From a virus: a DNA stretch of 41,278 nucleotides. The stretch lies in IMG/VR virus record IMGVR_UViG_3300045996_000376, positions 1 through 41,278 of that record. One strand, 5' to 3'. A program made the translations under genes and the position numbers. Below, piece by piece: positions 37,225 to 41,278 of the stretch; the stretch's first letter is position 1; each line of letters starts with the position of its first letter. The notes beneath the pieces are model-generated. The model made no database searches, was not told where the DNA came from, and saw only the letters and a program-made list of their open reading frames with translations.

Positions 37225-38031
37225 TCACCGAAAAAGCTTGGCTTCGAGGGATTGGGTTGCTTGGAGAGTGGCCGCTCCAGCGGCGGAAAGGCCCCCAGGA
37301 GGCGATGCGCGGGCTCCGGTAGGGGGTAGGGCAGCCGCGAGCCATTCAAGCGGCTGGAGCGGCTTTGCTTTGATGCAGTCGCGAAGCTTCGAAATCACCG
37401 CCTCGTCGCCGTGATCCTTGCGCAGCTTGCCGAGGAAGGATCGGGCTTGCTTCTCTGGCGTACCAGCGCTTGCAAGCATCGGCACGCCGTAGCCGAAAAT
37501 GATCTCGACGGGGTCAGTGACCTTGACCGGCTTGGCGTCGAAGGCGCCCGTACCGATAGGTACGGATGTATTTCTCTCTATCTCTTCTCTTCTCTTCTCT
37601 AGCTCCGCATCCCGTCCGCTTTCTGTCCGGGGTTTGTCCGCATCGCATGCGGACATGTTGCGGACATCTTGCGGATCAGGTGCGGACTCTTTGCGCCCAT
37701 TAGCTTTGCGCTGAGCTTCGGAGCACCGCCGTTTAGCTGAGGCACCGTTGTGTTCTTCGAATTTGACGATCACGACACCATCAGGCCCATCGACCAGCCA
37801 GCCGATCTGGCATAGCGCAGCAGCGAAGCCCGCCAAGCCCGTCTTGCGGTCGATCTGGCGCAGCGTCAGGCCGGGCATGAAGCCGTCTTCGGTGTGCTGG
37901 TCAGCAGCAGCCCAAAGCCAGTACAGCGCGCCGATGACAGGACCTTCTGTGCTTTCCGTGAGGTCGCACAGCCGCCCCACCCTGGGGTCGTCCCAGAGGT
38001 TGCCGCGCATCTTGATCCAGTCACCAGCCAT
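37225..38031 (-). CDS. O-like replication initiator
   Basis: This 268-residue protein has an N-terminal winged-helix domain (GDWIKMRGNLWDDPRVGRLC, ALYWLWAAADQHTEDGFMPG, GFAAALCQIGWLVDGPDGVV). A hydrophilic linker follows that is encoded over the iteron cluster, then a C-terminal region (ARSFLGKLRKDHGDEAVISK). Origin inside the gene and a loader-like gene next to it are as in lambda O. It should bind the repeats and open the origin. Confidence 0.8.
   Translation of the reverse strand: MAGDWIKMRGNLWDDPRVGRLCDLTESTEGPVIGALYWLWAAADQHTEDGFMPGLTLRQIDRKTGLAGFAAALCQIGWLVDGPDGVVIVKFEEHNGASAKRRCSEAQRKANGRKESAPDPQDVRNMSACDADKPRTESGRDAELEKRREEIERNTSVPIGTGAFDAKPVKVTDPVEIIFGYGVPMLASAGTPEKQARSFLGKLRKDHGDEAVISKLRDCIKAKPLQPLEWLAAALPPTGARASPPGGLSAAGAATLQATQSLEAKLFR
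37570..37698. other. Replication origin: two opposed iteron arrays plus pyrimidine tract
   Basis: Three GTCCG boxes (37614, 37625, 37636) and four GCGGAC/T boxes (37649, 37660, 37671, 37682), with a fifth degenerate one at 37693, all follow an exact 11-base period. The two sets are inverted and meet at a 19-base near-palindrome (37636-37654, arms GTCCGCAT/ATGCGGAC). Next to it (37570-37600) is a CT-only tract suited to melting. The whole lies inside the O-like gene. The 11-base period puts all boxes on one face of the helix. Origin function is inferred; the pattern is directly visible. Confidence 0.85.
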
Positions 38032-38040
38032 TCCGATTCC

Positions 38041-38265
38041 TCAGGCTTCCGCCACTTCCTTAGCCTTGACGACGCGCCATGTCACGAGGTCGCCGCGCTT
38101 TCCGCGAACCAGCTTCTCGCCTTCACGCAGGAGGTAGCGGCCCTCTTCAAGGCGCTTCCAGGGGCAGGTCGATATGCCAAGCGCTTCCATCTCGCCGTAG
38201 GTCATGGCTTTGCGGCGCAGGTGGACGAACAGGCGTTCTGCTTGAGTTTTGGTGGGCTTAGTCAT
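38041..38265 (-). CDS. Small protein before the O-like gene
   Basis: This 74-residue basic protein has a winged-helix-like part (AERLFVHLRRKAMTYGEMEA) and VRGKRGDLVTWRVVKAKEV near the end. Phages often carry such a gene next to O. Coupled to the upstream gene by ATGA. Confidence 0.65.
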   Translation of the reverse strand: MTKPTKTQAERLFVHLRRKAMTYGEMEALGISTCPWKRLEEGRYLLREGEKLVRGKRGDLVTWRVVKAKEVAEA

Positions 38266-38522
38266 GCAGCCTCCTTGTTGCGCTGCTTGGCAATGCGTGA
38301 TGAAATCTCACCGCTCAGCACGTCGTGCGCGTACTCAAGCAACGCAAGCGGGCGGTATTGCTGGGTGACAGATCCATCAGGCGCGGCCGGCACACGTTTG
38401 GCGGGCAAAGGAAACCCCTCCCGCTTCCATCCCGCTTCATGCCGGATGGTTACCAGCTCTTGGGCAAGCAACGCATTTGCTGCATCCACGACGAGGCAGT
38501 GCACCTGATCTTTCGTGCTCAT
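38262..38522 (-). CDS. Early hypothetical protein
   Basis: This 86-residue helical protein (QVHCLVVDAANALLAQELVT, RPLALLEYAHDVLSGEISS) is flanked by ATGA overlaps. Not assigned. Confidence 0.65.
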   Translation of the reverse strand: MSTKDQVHCLVVDAANALLAQELVTIRHEAGWKREGFPLPAKRVPAAPDGSVTQQYRPLALLEYAHDVLSGEISSRIAKQRNKEAA

Positions 38523-38989
38523 TGCAGGGCCTCCAGTGCGGCGATGAGGAAGGGAAACGCCTGAGGGAAGTCCGCCACCGCATCTCCGGGCTTATGGCCG
38601 ACCGCCTCCAGCAGGGGGCAGATAACTGCTGCGATTTCATCCAGCGAGTGATTGGCGCGAGCCGCATAGAAAGCATCGCAGTAGTCCTCTAAGGTCGGCG
38701 CCCTCTTCGCCTCCGCCATCTCAGCCGCATCAGCAAACGACACGACGGGCGGCGTGGTGGTGGTGGCGCCAGTACTGCTGATGACGGGCCAGGATTCGGG
38801 CTTGGAGAGGTCGAGATCGACGGACGGCTTAAGCGGCTTGACTGCGAAGTGAGAGCCCCGCTCGAATTCCTCGGCGTCTTCGCGTCGGATCTGCTCGGCG
38901 GTCTTCGGCTTGACCGGCTCCACCTTCCTCCCCAGCTTGGGCAGAGGGTCGAAAGGGTTGTCTGTGGATTGGAGGTAGGAGAGTTTCAT
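38519..38989 (-). CDS. Early hypothetical protein
   Basis: This 156-residue protein has a polar, Pro/Lys-rich N-terminal half (PFDPLPKLGRKVEPVKPK), a Thr-rich linker and a helical end (PTLEDYCDAFYAARANHSLD). No domain recognised. Confidence 0.65.
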   Translation of the reverse strand: MKLSYLQSTDNPFDPLPKLGRKVEPVKPKTAEQIRREDAEEFERGSHFAVKPLKPSVDLDLSKPESWPVISSTGATTTTPPVVSFADAAEMAEAKRAPTLEDYCDAFYAARANHSLDEIAAVICPLLEAVGHKPGDAVADFPQAFPFLIAALEALQ

Positions 38990-38999
38990 GGTGGGCTCC

Positions 39000-39203
39000 T
39001 TACTTCTTGTGGGCCAACACCGCGCAGGCGCCCGCGATCCTCACGGTGGGGCGAATGGCGCACGATGCGGCGATTGGGTCTGAGCCACGCTCCACAAGAG
39101 TGACGATGGCATCGTTGTCTACTTTGTTGTTGTAGACACCTAAGCCGCACAACCCCACCAGGGAGGCGCACAAGATCGCGGCAACGTAATGTTCAAATTC
39201 CAT
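39000..39203 (-). CDS. Small membrane protein
   Basis: This 67-residue protein has one N-terminal transmembrane helix (YVAAILCASLVGLCGLGVY) and a polar Cys-containing C-terminus. Not assigned. Confidence 0.65.
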   Translation of the reverse strand: MEFEHYVAAILCASLVGLCGLGVYNNKVDNDAIVTLVERGSDPIAASCAIRPTVRIAGACAVLAHKK

Positions 39204-39206
39204 GGG

Positions 39207-39419
39207 TCACACCTTCGAGTTAGCCCGCTTGATGCGGTCGGTCCGGGATTCCTGCTTGGGCGTCGGCAATGAGCGCTTAGGCAGGGGCGGGAATTGGTTT
39301 GGCAGAGGCCGGCCTACCTTGTCCACGCAGGCAGTGGCAGCCTTGCTGCGGATCGAGGTGGAGCTGATGTCCGCGGCCTTGATTGCGGGGGTGTAGTTGT
39401 GGAAGGGCCAGATGTTCAT
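39207..39419 (-). CDS. Small basic protein
   Basis: This 70-residue protein has no clear secondary structure beyond the first residues (NIWPFHNYTPAIKAADISST); Pro/Lys/Arg-rich end. Coupled to the upstream gene by ATGA. Confidence 0.6.
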   Translation of the reverse strand: MNIWPFHNYTPAIKAADISSTSIRSKAATACVDKVGRPLPNQFPPLPKRSLPTPKQESRTDRIKRANSKV

Positions 39420-39706
39420 TGCATGCCTCCAATCGGGGTGAGCGTGCAGCCCTCAGCGATGGTCAATTCGGCCCGGCGCAGTGTTGTCTCGACCGCATTG
39501 CAAGGCGTGCAGCGCCGGTCGTTAGGGCGGGCCAGTTCCTGTTTGGTGATGGATGCCTGCCATACGGCGCCAGCCGTGTGGAAGACCTTCCCCGCCGCAA
39601 TCACTATCTCCCGGTGCCCTTCAGGCAGTCCAGGGAACATGATGTTCATGACGTAATCGAAAGCCAGATCAAGCGTTGGCTCGGGATGCTCGATGATGCG
39701 GCGCAT
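39416..39706 (-). CDS. Early hypothetical protein after the CII-like gene
   Basis: This is a 96-residue protein with RRCTPCNAVETTLRRAELTI (CxxC) and GHREIVIAAGKVFHTAGAVW. Coupled to the CII-like gene by a stop/start overlap. Not assigned. Confidence 0.6.
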   Translation of the reverse strand: MRRIIEHPEPTLDLAFDYVMNIMFPGLPEGHREIVIAAGKVFHTAGAVWQASITKQELARPNDRRCTPCNAVETTLRRAELTIAEGCTLTPIGGMQ

Positions 39707-39978
39707 CAGTTCTCCGATTTAAGTTGGTGGGATGTCAGTGACTGAGCCGCTACCTTCAGGGCCTCCACGATCACATCCACCTTCCTGGGGTCGTAGCACT
39801 CCAGATCGGCAGGAACGATCTTCAAACCCAAAGCCGCAAGGAAGATGGCTCCGTCTTGCTTGAGCTTGGTTTTGACCTCGCTGACCTTGCTTTCAGGCCA
39901 GTTCAGTTCATCGGCGATTGCTGACTGCTTGACGCGCGACAGCGCGGCGTCGATAGCGTCGGCGTTATTGGTGTTCAC
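39706..39978 (-). CDS. cII: CII-like transcription activator
   Basis: This 90-residue protein starts at GTG 39978 (GGGAG 8 bases upstream). DAIDAALSRVKQSAIADELN then WPESKVSEVKTKLKQDGAIF follows the lambda CII pattern (helix, then A-E-x-x-x-x-x-S-x-V HTH, then the FLAALGL helix). In lambda CII activates repressor and integrase promoters and favours lysogeny. It lies downstream of Cro in the same leftward operon, exactly as lambda cII does. The longer frame upstream lacks a good start. Confidence 0.8.
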   Translation of the reverse strand: MNTNNADAIDAALSRVKQSAIADELNWPESKVSEVKTKLKQDGAIFLAALGLKIVPADLECYDPRKVDVIVEALKVAAQSLTSHQLKSEN

Positions 39979-40067
39979 GAAGGCTCCCGAAGGTTCACAA
40001 AGACGGGCGAAATTGCCCGAACAGGTACTGAATGACGTTCTGGCCATGGCTTGCAAAACTAGAAGCC

Positions 40068-40229
40068 ATGGACACAACACACTTCCAACCAACACAGCGT
40101 GAGATCGAGGCCGTCCGGCGCTTGATCTGGGACGCACACATCACCGCAGCCATGTACGCGCTATGGAGGGATGACATGCGAGAGATTGAGTACATCGAGC
40201 ACTTCGGAGAAGAGCCATGCTCAGAATGA
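40068..40229 (+). CDS. Possible small protein, opposite strand to the early-left operon
   Basis: This 53-residue frame (TTHFQPTQREIEAVRRLIWD, MYALWRDDMREIEYIEHFGE) has protein-like amphipathic composition. It lies in the gap between the CII-like and next gene but on the plus strand. The ribosome site (GAAG) is weak. A minus-strand frame over the same region looks less natural. Confidence 0.4.
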   Translation: MDTTHFQPTQREIEAVRRLIWDAHITAAMYALWRDDMREIEYIEHFGEEPCSE

Positions 40230-40233
40230 AAGA

Positions 40234-40330
40234 CCCGCCCACACACAGCAGCCGCAACCAGCAGATAGGCCGGGAGGTAAGCCAAACGCGTTCGCCTGAG
40301 CGAAACGGCTGCACTCGGGTGTGGGGCGGG
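40234..40330 (-). repeat. Large stem structure between early-left genes (tR1-like position)
   Basis: CCCGCCCACAC (40234-40244) pairs with GTGTGGGGCGGG (40319-40330, one bulge), and GCAGCCG (40248-40254) with CGGCTGC (40306-40312). The rest of the region includes a possible inner hairpin. There is no T run. In lambda this is where tR1 and the nut site lie. Confidence 0.55.
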
Positions 40331-40342
40331 GGAAGTCATGGG

Positions 40343-40663
40343 TTACAGCTGCGTGTAGCCGGACTCGAAGGCCTCGGCTGGGCTGAACGATGCGTAGCCG
40401 TCCTCGTAAACGACGTAGTAGCCGCCGCGCTTCGGGGTGTGCTTCATCACATAGGCGTCGCTCACAAAGAATGGCGTGTAGCCGGGCTCTTCGGGAGTGA
40501 TCAGCACCTTGCCCAGGTGCTCGAAATCCATTGCCTTGATCTTGAGCGCATGCACCTTTTTGTGGCACTGGTACTGCGGCATTTCGCGCGCTGCCGAGGT
40601 GGCTGCTATAGCACCGCTGACAGGGCCGCCAGCGTCACCGAAATAGCCAAAGGGTTGATTCAT
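40343..40663 (-). CDS. Early-left hypothetical protein
   Basis: This 106-residue protein has an Ala/Gly-rich N-terminal part, VHALKIKAMDFEHLGKVLIT in the middle and a Tyr-rich end (GGYYVVYEDGYASFSPAEAF) found in other phage early proteins. Probably a small soluble domain. Confidence 0.7.
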   Translation of the reverse strand: MNQPFGYFGDAGGPVSGAIAATSAAREMPQYQCHKKVHALKIKAMDFEHLGKVLITPEEPGYTPFFVSDAYVMKHTPKRGGYYVVYEDGYASFSPAEAFESGYTQL

Positions 40664-40705
40664 CTCATCTCCTTAGCCGCCAAGACCCCAGGGCGGCGGG
40701 CTGGG

Positions 40706-40984
40706 TTAAAGGCGCTCTTTGGCGGAGAGGCGGACGCGCGTTCGCTCATCCCACAACTGGGCTTGATAGAAGTTGTGGCAGATTGCGCGGGCCCGGTGCC
40801 AGGACGGAACGCTGTAGCGAATCCCTGCGCACAGATTGATCACGCCAGAGATCAAGAACGCCAAGTCAAAGCGGGACCATTGCGCCGCGATGAATCCGGC
40901 GCCAATGCCAATGCATGCGCAGTTCAAGTAGAACCAGCCATGCGCCCGCGTGTGCTCAATGAAGGTCATGCGACGGATAGCCAT
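40706..40984 (-). CDS. Small two-helix membrane protein
   Basis: This 92-residue protein has hydrophobic segments at about 17-34 and 39-56 and a basic C-terminal part (WHRARAICHNFYQAQLWDER). It is the second gene of the leftward early operon, starting 3 bases after the Cro-like stop. Not assigned. Confidence 0.7.
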   Translation of the reverse strand: MAIRRMTFIEHTRAHGWFYLNCACIGIGAGFIAAQWSRFDLAFLISGVINLCAGIRYSVPSWHRARAICHNFYQAQLWDERTRVRLSAKERL

Positions 40985-40987
40985 GTC

Positions 40988-41212
40988 TCACCCCTTCGCC
41001 GTCTCGGCAGGCTTGCGCTTGGTGGGGGTGGAGAGTTCGGGCCAGAACTGGCAGATGGTCTCCAGGCCGGGGTTTTTTGTGTCGCCTCGCTTGATCTTCA
41101 GCAGTGTGTGAAAGGGCACGCCCGAACGCTTAGCGAGAGCCTGGAGGTCCGTCCGGCTGAGGGCAGCAAGTTTTTCGCGGACCTGCTGGGTGGTGGGGGG
41201 TTGAATTGCCAT
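40988..41212 (-). CDS. Cro-like HTH regulator, first gene of the leftward lytic operon
   Basis: This 74-residue protein has an XRE-type HTH (LQALAKRSGVPFHTLLKIKR, GDTKNPGLETICQF) and a basic Lys/Pro tail. It starts at ATG 41212 with no ribosome site; the -10 of its promoter ends only 6 bases before the ATG, implying a leaderless message. It is divergent from the CI-like gene across the operators and precedes the CII/O-like genes, so it holds the Cro position. The in-frame start at 41248 lies inside the promoter and is rejected. Confidence 0.8.
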   Translation of the reverse strand: MAIQPPTTQQVREKLAALSRTDLQALAKRSGVPFHTLLKIKRGDTKNPGLETICQFWPELSTPTKRKPAETAKG

Positions 41213-41278
41213 GCCACCATCGTACCGCGTTCGGTACAAGCACGTCAACCGCGTTCGGTATTTTTTATTCGGTACTGT
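41036..41278. repeat. Terminal direct repeat, right copy
   Basis: Second copy of bases 1-243 with G at 41151 instead of A. It encodes Thr21 of the Cro-like protein where the left copy encodes Met21. It supports circularity of the genome. Confidence 0.95.
41219..41274. promoter_or_regulatory. Immunity operators and PR-like promoter, right copy
   Basis: Same array as at 184-239: boxes at 41223-41236 and 41247-41260 and the half site at 41268-41274. The leftward promoter is TTGACG (41243-41248), spacer 18, TACGAT (41219-41224). Confidence 0.8.

Noticed and set aside
36581-37345. Long version of the helicase-loader-like protein (254 residues)
   Set aside because: The first 42 residues are Pro/Arg/Ser-rich shadow translation of the O-like gene's end; ATG 37219 fits the compact gene spacing.
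39995-40339. Minus-strand 114-residue frame opposite the 40068-40229 frame
   Set aside because: It covers the structured gap, has Ser/Ala/Pro-rich composition and lacks a good start; it would also overlap the CII-like start.
1-41278. CRISPR array or insertion sequence
   Set aside because: No regularly spaced identical repeats of the CRISPR type; the 11-base repeats at 37.6 kb are iterons. No transposase or IS ends.

Overview
The window is a complete temperate podovirus (P22/lambda-type logic, P22-like virion). It is written as a circular or permuted genome of 41,035 bp whose first 243 bases are repeated at the end with one mismatch. GC content is high. The gene content (tailspike podovirus, DUF5675 lysis gene, YqaJ exonuclease, DUF3850/DUF551 accessory genes) fits a phage of a high-GC proteobacterium. 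A betaproteobacterial (Burkholderiales) host is my guess from gene style, not proven by the sequence.

Layout. The immunity switch lies across the window ends. A Cro-like HTH gene reads leftward (40988-41212), and a CI-like HTH gene without a peptidase domain reads rightward (250-855). They are separated by operators of the form TACCGnnTTCGGTA. The repressor unit also carries a small protein and an outer-membrane-type lipoprotein, and ends at an intrinsic terminator (1487-1511). A second pair of the same operators sits in a strong rightward promoter at 1862-1902 (PL-like). This promoter drives a long early operon: a von Willebrand A protein with several mini membrane proteins, an OB-like protein and YqaJ exonuclease, then many small accessory proteins, ending in an AlpA-like excisionase (11590-11781). 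The integrase comes from the other strand and overlaps the excisionase tail to tail. A tRNA 3'-end-like attP core and repeated TGCGGG boxes lie just upstream of the integrase.

The leftward lytic side runs from the window end: Cro-like gene, small genes, a CII-like regulator, an O-like replication gene containing an iteron origin (37614-37698), a helicase-loader-like gene, and a nin-type region (NinB, NinG, several small HTH proteins). It ends in a sigma-region-4/Q-like late regulator. A late promoter (33698-33725) with an immediate hairpin and terminator leader follows. The late operon then runs terS, terL, portal, scaffold, major capsid, head-tail connectors, gp10-like stabiliser, ejection proteins, tailspike and lysis genes.

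How it works together. One operator sequence controls both early promoters. Early right genes give recombination and host-takeover functions, and early left genes give replication and then the late regulator. The late operon contains intrinsic terminators after the portal, scaffold and capsid genes and before the tailspike, which suggests antitermination-dependent or dosage-tuned expression. The lysis cassette has a holin, a nested spanin pair and, in the endolysin position, a DUF5675 protein with an L,D-transpeptidase-like His/Gly-Cys motif instead of a standard endolysin. The points of greatest interest are this candidate lysin, the VWA/mini-membrane cassette, the two-promoter operator system with apparently leaderless regulators, the origin, and the terminator-punctuated late operon.
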